64,000 nt of DNA, taken from positions 202,290 through 266,289 of the forward strand of contig NZ_JAUHJQ010000006.1 in assembly GCF_030412965.1 (NCBI RefSeq), given 5' to 3'. Positions 1 to 11,092 of this stretch are shown piece by piece. The notes under the pieces are model-generated. The model saw only the letters and a list, made by a program, of their open reading frames with translations, was not told the origin of the DNA and made no database searches. This DNA comes from Nocardioides oceani. GTDB taxonomy: Bacteria; Actinomycetota; Actinomycetes; Propionibacteriales; Nocardioidaceae. Positions within the stretch are counted from its first letter, which is position 1. Every line of letters starts with the position of its first letter. The position numbers and the translations under genes were made by a program.

Positions 1-2
1 TG

Positions 3-1100
3 CCGGTGCGGCTGCCCGACGACCTCAAGGGCGCCGACCTCAAGCCCAAGGGCGTCTCGCCGTTGGCCGCGGCCGAGGCGTGGGTCAACACCGAGTGCCC
101 GTCCTGCGGCGGCCAGGCCTTGCGCGACAGCGACACGATGGACACCTTCGTCGACTCGTCCTGGTACTACCTGCGCTACCTGGACCCCTCCTACGACCAG
201 GGCCCGTTCGACCCCGAGCAGGCCCGGGAGTGGATGCCGGTCGCGCAGTACGTCGGCGGCGTCGAGCACGCGATCCTGCACCTGCTGTACTCCCGGTTCT
301 TCACCAAGGTGCTGCACGACATGGGGATGGTCGACTTCGTCGAGCCGTTCTCCGCGCTGCTCAACCAGGGCCAGGTCATCAACCAGGGCAAGGCGATGTC
401 GAAGTCGCTGGGCAACGGCGTGAACCTGGGCGAGATGATCGACACCTACGGCGTCGACGCGGTCCGGCTGACGATGGTCTTCGCCGGCCCGCCCGAGGAC
501 GACATCGACTGGGCCGACCTCTCTCCGGGCGGCTCGGTGAAGTTCCTGCAGCGCGCGTGGCGGCTCGCCGGCGACGTCACCTCGCCCGCGGGCACCGCGC
601 CCGAGGGCGGGGACGTGGCGCTGCGCAAGGCCACGCACAAGACGGTCCACGAGGTCGAGCAGCTGATCGAGGCGCACCGCTTCAACGTGGTCGTCGCGCG
701 GACGATGGAGCTGGTCAACGTGACCCGCAAGGCCATCGACTCCGGGTGCGGGCCGGCCGACCCCGCGGTGCGGGAGGCCGTGGAGACGGTCGCGGTCCTG
801 CTGTCGCTCGTGGCGCCGTACACCGCCGAGGAGATGTGGGAGCGCCTGGGCCACCAGCCCACCGTCGCCCGCGTCGGCTGGCCGAGCGTCGACCCGGCCC
901 TGCTGGTCGAGGACACGGTGACCGCGGTGGTCCAGATCCAGGGCAAGGTCAAGGCGCGCCTCGAGGTCGCCCCGGACATCTCCGAGGCCGACCTGGAGCA
1001 CCTGGCCATGGCCGACCCGGCCGTGGTGCGCGCGATCGACGGCCGCCCGGTCCGGAAGGTGGTCGTGCGCGCGCCGAAGCTGGTCAACGTGGTGGTCTGA
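3..1100 (+). CDS. leuS: Leucyl-tRNA synthetase, C-terminal part (5' end outside window)
   Basis: Charges tRNA-Leu with leucine in the cytoplasm. The reading frame is already open at the window edge; the GTG at position 6 lies inside the protein and is not its start. Visible family signatures are a CPSCGG zinc-type motif, the [16 protein letters not shown] segment that follows the editing domain in bacterial LeuRS, and the class I KMSKS loop as AMSKSLGNG. After these come the helical anticodon-binding domain and the small C-terminal domain (ending in KLVNVVV). About 366 residues are present of a family usually above 800. degV starts 4 bases after the stop and is probably co-transcribed. Confident family call. 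Confidence 0.97.
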   Translation, partial: PVRLPDDLKGADLKPKGVSPLAAAEAWVNTECPSCGGQALRDSDTMDTFVDSSWYYLRYLDPSYDQGPFDPEQAREWMPVAQYVGGVEHAILHLLYSRFFTKVLHDMGMVDFVEPFSALLNQGQVINQGKAMSKSLGNGVNLGEMIDTYGVDAVRLTMVFAGPPEDDIDWADLSPGGSVKFLQRAWRLAGDVTSPAGTAPEGGDVALRKATHKTVHEVEQLIEAHRFNVVVARTMELVNVTRKAIDSGCGPADPAVREAVETVAVLLSLVAPYTAEEMWERLGHQPTVARVGWPSVDPALLVEDTVTAVVQIQGKVKARLEVAPDISEADLEHLAMADPAVVRAIDGRPVRKVVVRAPKLVNVVV

Positions 1101-1104
1101 CCCC

Positions 1105-1989
1105 ATGTCCTCGGAGTCGCCGGTGTCCTCGGGACGCACCGTCGTCGTCACCGACTCGACCGCCAGCCTCCCGTCGGAGGTGGCGGCCGAGCGCGGGATC
1201 GTCGTGGTGCCGCTGCAGGTCGTCATCGGCGCGGAGGTGCACGACGAGGGCGAGGGCGGCGCGACCCCGGAGATGGTCGCGGCGGCGCTGAAGTCGTTCA
1301 CCCCGGTGAGCACCTCGCGGCCCTCGCCCGCGGCGATGACCGAGGTGTACGAGCGCGCGGTCGCCGAGGGGGCGACCGAGATCGTCTCGGTGCACATCTC
1401 CGGCGACATGAGCGGCACCTTCGAGTCCGCCCAGCTCGCCGCGCGGTCCGCGTCCGTGCCGGTCGTCGCCGTGGACTCGCGGCAGGTCGGGGTGGCGACG
1501 GGGTACGCCGCGCTCGCGGCCGCCGACGTCGCCGCCGCGGGCGGGACGGCCGCGGAGGCCGCCGCCGCCGCTGCGGCCCGGGCCGAGGTGTCCTCGTCGC
1601 TGTTCTACGTCGACACCCTGGAGTACCTCCGTCGCGGCGGACGGATCGGGGCCGCGGCCGCGCTCCTCGGCGGGGCGCTCGCGGTCAAGCCGCTGCTCAC
1701 CATCGCCGAGGGGCGCGTCGAGTCGCTCGAGCGCGTGCGGACCTCCGCGCGCGCCATCTCCCGGCTCGAGGAGCTCGCCGTCGAGGCAGCCGGCGACCGG
1801 CCGGTCGACGTCTGCGTCGCCCACCTCGCCAGCGCCGACCGCGCCGGCGCCCTGGCCGGCCGCCTCGGCGAGCGGCTCGCCGAGCAGCTCGACGGCCGCG
1901 ACGTCTGGTGCGGCGAGCTCGGCGCCGTCCTCGGCGCCCACGTCGGCCCCGGCATGCTGGCCGTCTGCGTGGCTCCGCGGTTGTGCTGA
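1105..1989 (+). CDS. DegV family fatty-acid-binding protein
   Basis: DegV proteins bind a fatty acid in a two-domain EDD fold; in Firmicutes (FakB) they present it to a fatty acid kinase. The role in actinobacteria is less clear. The N-terminus shows the signature VVVTDSTASLPSE, followed by the STSRPSP loop that contacts the carboxylate and the SGTFESAQLAA segment. The length of 294 aa is close to the family's roughly 280. The start is the ATG 4 bases after leuS, so translation is likely coupled to it. No kinase partner (FakA) lies nearby. A strong hairpin follows the gene. Confidence 0.93.
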   Translation: MSSESPVSSGRTVVVTDSTASLPSEVAAERGIVVVPLQVVIGAEVHDEGEGGATPEMVAAALKSFTPVSTSRPSPAAMTEVYERAVAEGATEIVSVHISGDMSGTFESAQLAARSASVPVVAVDSRQVGVATGYAALAAADVAAAGGTAAEAAAAAAARAEVSSSLFYVDTLEYLRRGGRIGAAAALLGGALAVKPLLTIAEGRVESLERVRTSARAISRLEELAVEAAGDRPVDVCVAHLASADRAGALAGRLGERLAEQLDGRDVWCGELGAVLGAHVGPGMLAVCVAPRLC

Positions 1990-1998
1990 CCGGCGCGC

Positions 1999-2032
1999 TG
2001 CAGGAGTCCCCGGTCAACCGGTGACTCCTGCA
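1999..2032. terminator. Strong hairpin after degV, no U tract
   Basis: TGCAGGAGTC (1999-2008) pairs perfectly with GACTCCTGCA (2023-2032). Inside it CCGGT pairs with ACCGG across a two-base CA loop with one mismatch between the stems. This gives a nearly continuous stem of about 15 pairs, 9 bases after the degV stop. There is no T-run on either strand, so it could be a U-less actinobacterial terminator or an RNA-processing site. Confidence 0.5.
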
Positions 2033-2037
2033 CACAC

Positions 2038-2055
2038 CACGGCAGATCTGCCGTG
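2038..2055. promoter_or_regulatory. 18-bp perfect palindrome upstream of comEA
   Basis: CACGGCAGATCTGCCGTG is a perfect palindrome with no loop, a form more typical of a dimeric repressor site than of an RNA hairpin. It lies six bases after the degV hairpin and about 155 bases before the likely comEA promoter. The regulator is unknown. Confidence 0.4.
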
Positions 2056-2210
2056 TATGTGCGGGACTGCCCTGATATGTGTGACCGCTGGGGCTGGTGG
2101 GACTCCGCGGTGAGCAGCTCGCAGAGCCCGGATCCGCGCACAGGGCGTGTGTCCGCCGCGGTCGTCCACAGGTCGGTGCCGGGGCCCGGCGGCGGAGCGG
2201 TCGACGTACC

Positions 2211-2216
2211 TAGCGT
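2211..2216 (+). promoter_or_regulatory. -10 element TAGCGT, leaderless comEA transcript
   Basis: TAGCGT ends 7 bases before the comEA ATG at 2224. This is the spacing expected if transcription starts at the start codon itself. The same arrangement precedes several other genes in this window. No convincing -35 box is seen. Confidence 0.5.
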
Positions 2217-2223
2217 CCGTGGC

Positions 2224-3231
2224 ATGCGTACCCGCCGTGCCGCCGCCGAGCACCAGGAGGCCGTCTCCCGACGGCTGGCCCTGCTGAGCGCCGAGCTCGC
2301 CGCGGAGCGACCCGGACCGGGTGCGGTGCTCGACGGACCTCCCGCGTCACCCGAGCCCGACTGGACGAGCGGCCACACCCGGGTGCGACCACCCGCGGGG
2401 CCGCCGCCGGCGACCTCGCCACCTCCGCCGCTGCCGCCGCCACCGCGCCAGCCGGAGCCGCCGCCGGGCCCGCCCGCGGTGCCCGAGCCGGGGAGGCACG
2501 CGGCCCGCCGTCGCATGCGGCTGGTGCCGCCGGCGGCCGACCTGGTGCCGGAGACGCTCCGCGGACGGGCGGCGCTCGGCTCGGCCCAGCTGACGGTCGT
2601 CGCGGTGGTGGTGGCGCTCGGCCTGGCGATCACCTGCTGGTGGGTCGTGCGCGGCGACGCCGGCACCCCCGTCGCGCCCGCGCCGGTGGACGCCTCCCCG
2701 GTCGCCGAGCTCGTGCCGGTTCCACCCGTGGCCGCGCCCACCGTGCCGACGTCGGCCGCCTCGTCGGGCGGGGCTCCGGTGGCGGAGGTGGTGGTCGACG
2801 TCGCGGGCAAGGTACGTCGGCCGGGCATCGTCGTCCTCGACACCGGAGCGCGGGTGGTCGACGCGCTGGAGGCCGCGGGCGGCGCCCGGCCGGGCGTCGA
2901 CCTGTCCTCGCTCAACCTCGCGCGGGTGCTGGTCGACGGCGAGCAGGTCCTGGTGGGTGGGGCCGCAGCACAACCACTGCCGGGGCCGACCGGGGCGACC
3001 GGCGTGACGGGCACCCCCGGCACGCCGACGGCGCTCGTCGACCTGAACGCCGCCACGCCGGTGGAGCTCGAGGCGCTGCCGGAGGTGGGGCCGGTGACAG
3101 CGGCGGCGATCGTCGGCTGGCGCGACGAGCACGGCGGGTTCACCACGGTCGACGAGCTGCTCGAGGTCGACGGCATCGGCGAGGCCACGCTCGCGCAGAT
3201 GCGCTCGTTCGTGACGGTGGGAGGTGGCTGA
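2224..3231 (+). CDS. comEA: ComEA family DNA-binding protein
   Basis: Membrane-anchored double-stranded DNA receptor of the natural transformation machinery. The order is a Pro-rich cytoplasmic N-terminus, one membrane segment at about residues 121-142 (LTVVAVVVALGLAITCWW), a SLBB-type domain at about 188-245 (VVVDVAGKVRRPG), and a C-terminal helix-hairpin-helix pair at about 271-332 (VDLNAATPVELEALPEVGP). The frame is open upstream to 2053, but that extension is rich in Cys, Trp and Ser and has no family character. The ATG at 2224 has a leaderless -10 box in front of it. comEC starts inside the last codons of this gene (8-base overlap), so the two are translationally coupled. Confidence 0.92.
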   Translation: MRTRRAAAEHQEAVSRRLALLSAELAAERPGPGAVLDGPPASPEPDWTSGHTRVRPPAGPPPATSPPPPLPPPPRQPEPPPGPPAVPEPGRHAARRRMRLVPPAADLVPETLRGRAALGSAQLTVVAVVVALGLAITCWWVVRGDAGTPVAPAPVDASPVAELVPVPPVAAPTVPTSAASSGGAPVAEVVVDVAGKVRRPGIVVLDTGARVVDALEAAGGARPGVDLSSLNLARVLVDGEQVLVGGAAAQPLPGPTGATGVTGTPGTPTALVDLNAATPVELEALPEVGPVTAAAIVGWRDEHGGFTTVDELLEVDGIGEATLAQMRSFVTVGGG

Positions 3232-5518
3232 CCGGGTCGACGTCCGGATGCCGCTGCTGGCGGCGGCCGCCTGGTCGGCGGGGCTGGCCGCCCAGCTGCT
3301 TGCGCTGTCGGCGGTCGTCGCGGCCGGGCTCGGCGCGCTGCTCGTGGCGCTCGCGGTGGCCCTGCGGCGCCCGGACCGGGCGACCACCGTCGCGGCGGTC
3401 GTGCTGGTGGCCGCGGCCGTGGGCTGCTCGGCAGCCGTCCGGGCCGAGCAGACCGGGGCCAACCCGGTCGCGGAGCTGGCGCGGGAGCGGGCCGCCGTGA
3501 CGGTGATCGGCACCGTCGTGGCCGACCCGCGGCCGGTCGAGGGCCGCTTCGCCGACCGGGTGCTGACCCGGCTCGACGTGCACGAGGTGACCGGCCGCGG
3601 CGCGACGACCAGGCTGAGCACCCCGGTGCTCGTGCTGGGCGACGGGCCGTGGGCGGAGGTGCGGCTCGGGTCCACCGTGCGCGCGGGCGGGCGGCTGGAC
3701 ACCGCCGAGGGCCACGACCTGGCCGGGGTGCTGGTGGCCGGCGATCCCGAGCTGCTGGCCGGCCCGGGACCGTGGTGGCGCGGCGCCGACGCGGTGCGGA
3801 CCTCCATCCGCGAGGCGGTCGAGCACCGGCCGCCGGCGCAGGCGGCCCTGGTGCCGGCCCTGGTCACCGGTGACGACCACCTGCTCGACGAGGAGCTCGA
3901 GGAGGACTTCCGCACCACCGGCCTGACCCACCTGCTGGCCGTCTCCGGCACGAACCTCACGCTGGTGGTCGGGTTCCTGCTCCTGCTGGCGCGCTGGTGC
4001 GGCGTCCGCGGCCGGGGGATGTACGTCGTCGGCGCGCTCGGCATCGCCGGGTTCGTGCTCCTCGCCCGCACCGAGCCGAGCGTGCTCCGGGCCGCGGTGA
4101 TGGGGTCGGTCGCGCTGCTGGCCTCGGGCGTGCACGCGCTGCAACGCGGCTTCCGTGCCCTGGGCGTGGCCGTCGTGGCGCTCCTGCTCGTCCAGCCGGG
4201 CCTCGCTGTGTCACCCGGGTTCGCCCTCTCGGTGCTCGCGACCGCGGGCATCCTCGTGCTGGCGCCGGTGTGGCGTGACGCGATGGCCCGCTGGCTGCCG
4301 CGCTGGGCGGCCGAGGCGGTGAGCGTCCCGCTCGCGGCCCAGCTGGCCTGCACGCCGGTCGTCGCGGCGCTCTCCGGCGAGGTCAGCCTGGTCGCCGTGG
4401 CAGCCAACCTCGTCGTCGCCCCCGCGGTGGGCCCGGCGACGGTGCTCGGGCTGGCCGGCGGGCTGGTCGGCCTGGTGGTCCCCGCGGCGGGTGCCCTGCT
4501 CGGCACCGGGGCCGGCTGGTGCGTCGGGTGGATCGTCGCCGTGGCCGACCGCGGTGCGGACGCGCCCACCGCTGCGATCGGGTGGGGCACCGGCCCGACG
4601 GCGCTCGCCCTGCTGACGGTGCTGTGCCTGGTCCTCGCCCTGGCGCTGCGCGGGGTGCTCGCCCGGCCGGCGGCTGCGGTCGCGGTCGCCGTGGTCCTGG
4701 GACTGGTCGTGCTCGTCCGGCCGCCGACGCCCGGTTGGCCGGCGGGCGACTGGGTGGTCGCGATGTGCGACGTCGGGCAGGGCGACGCGCTCGCCCTGCG
4801 GTCCGGGCCGGGGGAGGCCGTCGTGGTGGACGCGGGGCCTGACCCGGGCGCGGTCGACCGGTGCCTCGACGACCTCGAGGTGGACCGCGTGCCGCTGACG
4901 GTGCTGACGCACTTCCACGCCGACCACGTCGACGGACTGGCCGGGGTGCTGGACGGCCGGGCGGTCGGCGCGGTCGAGGGGACCTCGGTCCTCGACCCGG
5001 TCGGCGGGGTCGAGGACGCCCGGGCGGCGGCCGCGGTCGCCGGGCTGCCGGTGCGGACGGCGACGTACGGCACGACCCGGAGGGTGGGGGAGGTGACCCT
5101 GCAGACGCTGTGGCCGCGGCCCGGCTCCGCGGCGGGCGCGGTGGGGGAGGAGGGCGACGCCGCGAACGACGCGAGCGTCGTGCTGCTCGCCGAGGTCCGG
5201 GGTGTGCGCGTCCTGCTCACCGGCGACCTCGAGCCGCCCGGTCAGGCCGCGCTCGCCCGGGCCGTGCCGGGTCTGCGGGTCGACGTGCTGAAGCTGCCGC
5301 ACCACGGCAGCCGCTACCAGGACCTGCCCTTCCTGGCCTCGCTCGGCGCCGGCGTCGTGCTGGTCTCGGTCGGCGCGGACAACGACTACGGCCACCCGGC
5401 CGAGGAGGTGCTGGACCCGCTCGCGGGCGCCGGCGCCGAGGTCCGACGCACCGACGAGGACGGCGACGTGCTGGTCAGCGTCACCGAGGAGGGGATCGAG
5501 ACCCACACCCGGCGGTGA
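3224..5518 (+). CDS. comEC: ComEC/Rec2 competence DNA channel
   Basis: Polytopic membrane protein that carries single-stranded DNA across the cytoplasmic membrane during transformation. The N-terminal third has membrane segments and an OB-like region, followed by the central competence domain with the signature THLLAVSGTNLTLVVGF. The C-terminal metallo-beta-lactamase domain begins near residue 514 (CDVGQGDAL), carries THFHADH near 562, and ends with KLPHHGSRYQD. At 764 aa it is full length. The GTG start overlaps comEA. The stop codon is the first TGA of a three-copy 11-bp tandem repeat. With comEA and holA it forms the usual actinobacterial block. Whether the organism is transformable cannot be told, as no pilus genes are in the window. 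Confidence 0.95.
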   Translation: MADRVDVRMPLLAAAAWSAGLAAQLLALSAVVAAGLGALLVALAVALRRPDRATTVAAVVLVAAAVGCSAAVRAEQTGANPVAELARERAAVTVIGTVVADPRPVEGRFADRVLTRLDVHEVTGRGATTRLSTPVLVLGDGPWAEVRLGSTVRAGGRLDTAEGHDLAGVLVAGDPELLAGPGPWWRGADAVRTSIREAVEHRPPAQAALVPALVTGDDHLLDEELEEDFRTTGLTHLLAVSGTNLTLVVGFLLLLARWCGVRGRGMYVVGALGIAGFVLLARTEPSVLRAAVMGSVALLASGVHALQRGFRALGVAVVALLLVQPGLAVSPGFALSVLATAGILVLAPVWRDAMARWLPRWAAEAVSVPLAAQLACTPVVAALSGEVSLVAVAANLVVAPAVGPATVLGLAGGLVGLVVPAAGALLGTGAGWCVGWIVAVADRGADAPTAAIGWGTGPTALALLTVLCLVLALALRGVLARPAAAVAVAVVLGLVVLVRPPTPGWPAGDWVVAMCDVGQGDALALRSGPGEAVVVDAGPDPGAVDRCLDDLEVDRVPLTVLTHFHADHVDGLAGVLDGRAVGAVEGTSVLDPVGGVEDARAAAAVAGLPVRTATYGTTRRVGEVTLQTLWPRPGSAAGAVGEEGDAANDASVVLLAEVRGVRVLLTGDLEPPGQAALARAVPGLRVDVLKLPHHGSRYQDLPFLASLGAGVVLVSVGADNDYGHPAEEVLDPLAGAGAEVRRTDEDGDVLVSVTEEGIETHTRR

Positions 5519-5548
5519 CGACCCGGTGACGACCCGGTGACGACCCGG
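5516..5548. repeat. 11-bp tandem repeat, three copies, at the comEC stop codon
   Basis: TGACGACCCGG is repeated three times without mismatch. The first TGA is the comEC stop. Because the unit is 11 bases, the three TGA triplets fall in three different reading frames. Confidence 0.9.
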
Positions 5549-5592
5549 CCGCGGCCCGCACCGTCCGTGCGCTGTGGGAGGCTGGGCCCACC

Positions 5593-6579
5593 ATGGCAGC
5601 GGGTCCGAAGGCAGCAGACGTCCTGGGTCGGGTCACCCTGGTGACCGGCAAGGAGGAGTTCCTCAACGAGCGCACGGTCGCGGCCGTGCGGGATGCCGTC
5701 CGGGCCCACGACCCCGAGGCCGAGCTCTCCGAGACCGCCGCCTCCGAGCTCACGCTCGCGACCCTCGGCGAGCTCTCCGCGCCGTCGTTGTTCTCGAGCA
5801 CGCGCTGCGTGGTCGTCCGGGCGCTGGAGAACCTCCCGGAGGAGTCCGTGGCCGGGCTGCTCTCCTACGCGGGCTCGCCGGTCGAGGACGTCGCGCTGGT
5901 GCTCGTCCACGGCGGCGGGCCCAAGGGCAGCGGCGTGCTCACCAAGCTGCGCAAGGCCGCGGGCGTCACCGAGTCGAAGTCCGGTGAGCTCAAGGCCTCG
6001 GAGTACCCGGGGTTCGTCGCCGCGGAGGTGCGCCGACACGGGTCGACCATCGACCAGGAGGCCACGTCGTTCCTGGTCTCCGCGGTCGGGCAGGACCTCC
6101 GGTCGCTGTCGGCGGCCGCCCACCAGCTGACCCACGACTTCCCGGGCCAGCCCCTCGACGTGGAGAAGGTCAAGCGGTACTTCGGCGGGCGGGCGGAGGC
6201 CAAGTCGTTCGCCGTGGCCGACGCTGCCTTCTCCGGTCGGCGCCACGTCGCCCTGGAGGAGCTGCGCTGGGCGTTGGACGGGGGGACCGCCCCGGTGCTG
6301 GTCACGTCCGCGTTCGCGGGCGGGGCACGCGGGCTGGCCCGCTACCAGGGCGCGCCGCGCGGGATTCGCGAGGCCGACCTGGCCCGCGAGGTCGGCGTCC
6401 CGCCGTGGAAGATCCGGTCGATCCGCGACCAGTCCCGCGGCTGGTCCGAGCACGGCCTGGCGCAGGCGATCCGGGCGGTCGCCCAGGCCGACGCCGACAT
6501 CAAGGGAGCGGCCAGCGACGCGTCGTACACCCTCGAGCGGCTGGTGCTGACGATCACCGCGCTGCGCGAGAGCCGCTGA
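5593..6579 (+). CDS. holA: DNA polymerase III delta subunit
   Basis: The clamp-loader wrench that opens the beta sliding clamp for chromosomal replication. The 328 aa match the family length. Recognisable features are the N-terminal LVTGKEEFLNERTV segment (degenerate P-loop region of domain I), the LFSSTRCVVVRALENL beta-interaction region, and the C-terminal collar helices (VGVPPWKIRSIRDQSRGW). It sits directly after comEA-comEC, the standard position in actinobacteria. The ATG start has a GGGAGG sequence about 13 bases upstream. It converges with rpsT, whose terminator lies between the two genes. Confidence 0.94.
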   Translation: MAAGPKAADVLGRVTLVTGKEEFLNERTVAAVRDAVRAHDPEAELSETAASELTLATLGELSAPSLFSSTRCVVVRALENLPEESVAGLLSYAGSPVEDVALVLVHGGGPKGSGVLTKLRKAAGVTESKSGELKASEYPGFVAAEVRRHGSTIDQEATSFLVSAVGQDLRSLSAAAHQLTHDFPGQPLDVEKVKRYFGGRAEAKSFAVADAAFSGRRHVALEELRWALDGGTAPVLVTSAFAGGARGLARYQGAPRGIREADLAREVGVPPWKIRSIRDQSRGWSEHGLAQAIRAVAQADADIKGAASDASYTLERLVLTITALRESR

Positions 6580-6619
6580 CCCCTTCCACCAGGACGGCGT
6601 CCGGCGCCGGGACAACGCG

Positions 6620-6649
6620 AAAAAGGCGCCGACCCGAGGGGTCGACGCC
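6620..6649 (-). terminator. Rho-independent terminator of rpsT
   Basis: Read on the minus strand, GGCGTCGACCC-CTC-GGGTCGGCGCC forms an 11-bp stem with a single mismatch and is followed at once by TTTTT. It lies 14 bases after the rpsT stop. This is the clearest classical terminator in the window. Confidence 0.88.
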
Positions 6650-6663
6650 GTTCGCGAGGGGCC

Positions 6664-6924
6664 TCAGAGAGAGGCGGCCTTCTTGGCGATCGCGGACTTG
6701 CGGTTCGCGGCCTGGTTCTTGTGGATGACGCCCTTGGAGGCGGCCTTGTCCAGCATGCGGGAGGCGTCGCGGGCCGCGGTGGTCGCGGTGTCCTTGTCGC
6801 CCGCCTCGGCGGCCTTGCGGAACTTGTTCACGGCGGTCCGCAGCCCGGTCTTGACGGACTTGTTCCGCTCGTGACGCTTCTCGTTCTGCTTGTTCCGCTT
6901 GATCTGGGACTTGATGTTCGCCAC
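6664..6924 (-). CDS. rpsT: 30S ribosomal protein S20
   Basis: Primary 16S rRNA-binding protein of the small subunit. The protein begins with the family N-terminus [20 protein letters not shown] and is 86 aa, matching the usual 87. The frame is open further upstream, but the GTG at 6924 puts the conserved ANIKSQ directly after the initiator, so this start is chosen. It is a single-gene unit: a candidate promoter lies about 100 bases upstream and a strong terminator directly downstream. Convergent with holA, as in many actinobacteria. Confidence 0.97.
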   Translation of the reverse strand: MANIKSQIKRNKQNEKRHERNKSVKTGLRTAVNKFRKAAEAGDKDTATTAARDASRMLDKAASKGVIHKNQAANRKSAIAKKAASL

Positions 6925-7031
6925 TACTGCGCCTTCGTCGTAGGTGTGGGGTGCTCTGCTGGGTGCTGCAGGTGTTCGTGAGCCGTCGGCGCCTCCGCCC
7001 ATCAGGGTGGGCGCCGGACATGCGACGTACG

Positions 7032-7061
7032 AGATTAGCAGCGGGCGTTCCGGCCGCCCAA
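7032..7061 (-). promoter_or_regulatory. Candidate rpsT promoter
   Basis: On the minus strand TTGGGC (7061-7056) and TAATCT (7037-7032) are separated by 18 bases, a plausible housekeeping sigma promoter. It would give a leader of about 100 nt before rpsT, long enough for autoregulation by S20. It lies immediately after the stop of the neighbouring phosphotransferase gene. Confidence 0.45.
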
Positions 7062-7066
7062 ATCGC

Positions 7067-8032
7067 TCAGGACCAGCCGCGACGACGCGCCAGCAGGTCC
7101 CAGGTGGCCTCGGCGTTCCACCGCTGCGCGGTCCGGAGGAACGGCGAGGTGGGCGGCACCGGCTGGTCCTGCATCAGCAGGAAGTATCCCGCGTGCAGCG
7201 CGAGCACCGCGTCGACGTGGTCGGCCGGGACGTCGCGCGTCAGCGGGGACCGGGCGAGGACGGCGTCGACGTCGAGGCCGTCGCCGTGGGGACCGATCAC
7301 GAGCGCGACGGTGTCGAACCAGGCGGCGCCGCGCACCGGCCAGTTCCAGTCGCACAGCAGCACCCGGCCGTCGGCGGCGAGCAGCACGTTGTCGTCGCGC
7401 ACGTCGGTGTGCACGACGGTGTCGCCGCCGGCGACCTCCAGGGCCGAGGCCGCCAGCGCGGCCGCCTCGTCGAGGTGCTCCTCCAACCCGGGCACGTCGA
7501 GCCCGCGAGCGAGACCACCCGCCCGCACGCGGCCCCAGTACGCCGGCCAGTCGGCCATCTCCGCGGCGAGCGGGTCGAGCTCGAGGCCGGCCGGCGGCGG
7601 CGTGAGCGCGTCGGCGGCGAACGCGAGGGCCTCGACGACCCGGTCGAGATCCTCGGGCCGCCACGGACGCGCGGGCGGCACGTGGTCGACGTGCTCGATG
7701 CCGAGCACGACCCAGTCGTCGCCGTCGTGGCTCCACCGCAGCTGGGGCGCGGGCACCGTCTGCGGCAGGGCAGCCAGCTTCCGGGCCTCCTCGCGGTAGG
7801 ACTGCGCGATCGCGCGCTGCGCGACGACCGAGGCGGCCTTGACGAAGTGGCGCGACCCGTCGGCGCAGGTGAGCACCGAGGCGAAGCCGGGGGTGAAGCC
7901 GCTGGTGCGCGACTCGGCCCCGACCACGGGCGCGCCGCAGCGGTCGGCCACCAGGTCACGGACGTGGGGCGGCAGGAACGGCCACTCCAGCCGGCGGGCG
8001 GTGCGGCCGTGCGGCACCGAGGTCAGGGTCAC
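7067..8032 (-). CDS. APH-family phosphotransferase (kinase fold), substrate unknown
   Basis: Member of the aminoglycoside phosphotransferase/choline kinase superfamily. The Brenner-type catalytic loop reads [13 protein letters not shown], with catalytic Asp and Mg-binding Asn, and the downstream metal-binding Asp lies in LLCDWNWP, so the active site looks intact. The N-lobe has a candidate ATP-binding Lys in SRHFVKAAS. The substrate cannot be deduced; such genes are often over-annotated as antibiotic resistance. The GTG start lies 28 bases after the upstream desaturase-like gene, with which it probably forms an operon. The 321 aa length is ordinary for the family. Confidence 0.82.
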   Translation of the reverse strand: MTLTSVPHGRTARRLEWPFLPPHVRDLVADRCGAPVVGAESRTSGFTPGFASVLTCADGSRHFVKAASVVAQRAIAQSYREEARKLAALPQTVPAPQLRWSHDGDDWVVLGIEHVDHVPPARPWRPEDLDRVVEALAFAADALTPPPAGLELDPLAAEMADWPAYWGRVRAGGLARGLDVPGLEEHLDEAAALAASALEVAGGDTVVHTDVRDDNVLLAADGRVLLCDWNWPVRGAAWFDTVALVIGPHGDGLDVDAVLARSPLTRDVPADHVDAVLALHAGYFLLMQDQPVPPTSPFLRTAQRWNAEATWDLLARRRGWS

Positions 8033-8060
8033 CGGGACATCCTCGCCGCAGCCGCGCCCC

Positions 8061-9017
8061 TCACCCCTCGGCGGGCACCGGGGCGGGCACCGGGGCGGTC
8101 ACCTCGGCGGGCAGCACGCCGGCCGTCGCACGCGCGGTCGCCGGCCGCCACCCGGGCGGGCCGAAGACGTAGCCGAGCTTGTCCCGCAGGGTCGGCGCGC
8201 CGCGGACGTCGCGGGCGATGGCGGCGTACTCGTGGGTCTGCAGCGTCAGCAGGTTGTAGGTGCCCACCGGCTTCGTGAGGCCGTACGTCGGGCGGTGCAG
8301 CTCGGGCTGGAAGGTGCCGAAGAGCCGGTCCCAGACGATGAGGATCCCGCCGTAGTTGCGGTCGAGGTACTCCGGGTCGCTCCCGTGGTGGACGCGGTGG
8401 TGGGAGGGGGTGTTGAAGACCAGCTCGATCGGCCGCGGCAGCGTGCGGATCCGCTCGGTGTGCACGAAGAACTGGTAGACGAGGCTGATCGAGAAGCCGA
8501 GGAAGACCAGCGCCGGTGGGACGCCCAGCAGCGGCAGCGGCGCCCAGATGACCAGCTCGTGGGAGTTGTTCCACTTCTGCCGCAGCGCGGTGGAGAAGTT
8601 GAAGTGCTCGCTGGAGTGGTGGGCCTGGTGGGTGGCCCACACCAGCCGGACCCGGTGCGCGACGCGGTGGGCCCAGTAGAAGAAGAAGTCGACGCCCAGC
8701 ACCGCCAGCGCGACGGTCCACCACGCGTCGGCGGGCAGCTGCCAGGGGGCGACGTGGACGAACAGCACCGTGTAGACCGCGAGCCCGAGCAGCTTCCACA
8801 GCGCCATCGTCACCACCGACACCGAGCCGAGCGAGACGCTGGTCCAGGCGTCGCGGCCGTCGTACCGGGCACTGCCGTCGGGCCGCTCGTCCTCGAGGAA
8901 GTACGCCGCGAGCGCCTCGACCACGACGAAGAGGAGGAAGAACGGCATCGCGAGCACGACCGGCTCGCGCAGGGCTTCGGGGATCGCGTGCCAGGTCGAC
9001 TGGAGGGCGTCGGTCAC
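8061..9017 (-). CDS. Sterol desaturase/fatty acid hydroxylase family membrane protein
   Basis: Integral membrane di-iron oxygenase family acting on lipids. The histidine boxes are visible in order: HRVAH, then [11 protein letters not shown], and later [12 protein letters not shown], which matches the HX3H...HX2HH...HX2HH pattern. Hydrophobic segments lie at about 15-40, 60-95 and 100-120. The GTG start at 9017 is chosen because upstream sequence in frame is not hydrophobic and overlaps lepA. The protein is 318 aa and ends in a Pro-Ala-Val repeat. Divergent from lepA, and upstream of a phosphotransferase in the same direction. The substrate is unknown; fatty acid or carotenoid hydroxylation are both possible. 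Confidence 0.88.
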   Translation of the reverse strand: MTDALQSTWHAIPEALREPVVLAMPFFLLFVVVEALAAYFLEDERPDGSARYDGRDAWTSVSLGSVSVVTMALWKLLGLAVYTVLFVHVAPWQLPADAWWTVALAVLGVDFFFYWAHRVAHRVRLVWATHQAHHSSEHFNFSTALRQKWNNSHELVIWAPLPLLGVPPALVFLGFSISLVYQFFVHTERIRTLPRPIELVFNTPSHHRVHHGSDPEYLDRNYGGILIVWDRLFGTFQPELHRPTYGLTKPVGTYNLLTLQTHEYAAIARDVRGAPTLRDKLGYVFGPPGWRPATARATAGVLPAEVTAPVPAPVPAEG

Positions 9018-9113
9018 GCGCAGATCCTGCCGCACTCGCCGAGTCGGGACCACCGGTTCCCGCGTGGGAGGATGGGCCGGTCCGTCCGACCCTCTGCCTG
9101 TCGAGAAGAGCCC

Positions 9114-11000
<1,887 letters not shown>

Positions 11001-11092
11001 CGCGTCCGCGGACCGCGTGGGCCCGGGAGGGTTGCGCGACGGCGTGCCTGGGGAGAGTGTCGGCACAACCGACAACGTCCTGGGGGGACAAC

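Noticed and set aside
2165..2173. DnaA-box-like sequence (TCGTCCACA) before comEA
   Set aside because: Single site with a mismatch, no cluster and no AT-rich region, so not an origin.
2053..2223. N-terminal extension of ComEA
   Set aside because: Non-conserved, Cys- and Trp-containing sequence that would cover the likely promoter box at 2211; the ATG at 2224 fits the family better.
2347..5220. Very long minus-strand open frame (957 codons) across comEA-comEC
   Set aside because: It is a third-position shadow in GC-rich DNA: the product is a Ser/Thr/Arg/Pro-rich string without domains, while the plus strand encodes recognisable ComEA and ComEC.
6951..7002. Upstream extension of ribosomal protein S20
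   Set aside because: The extra residues (Gly/Ser/Pro-rich) are not part of S20; GTG 6924 puts ANIKSQ at the N-terminus.
7839..9113. 425-codon upstream extension of LepA
   Set aside because: Runs antisense through two good minus-strand genes and has no GTPase character; LepA starts at 9114.
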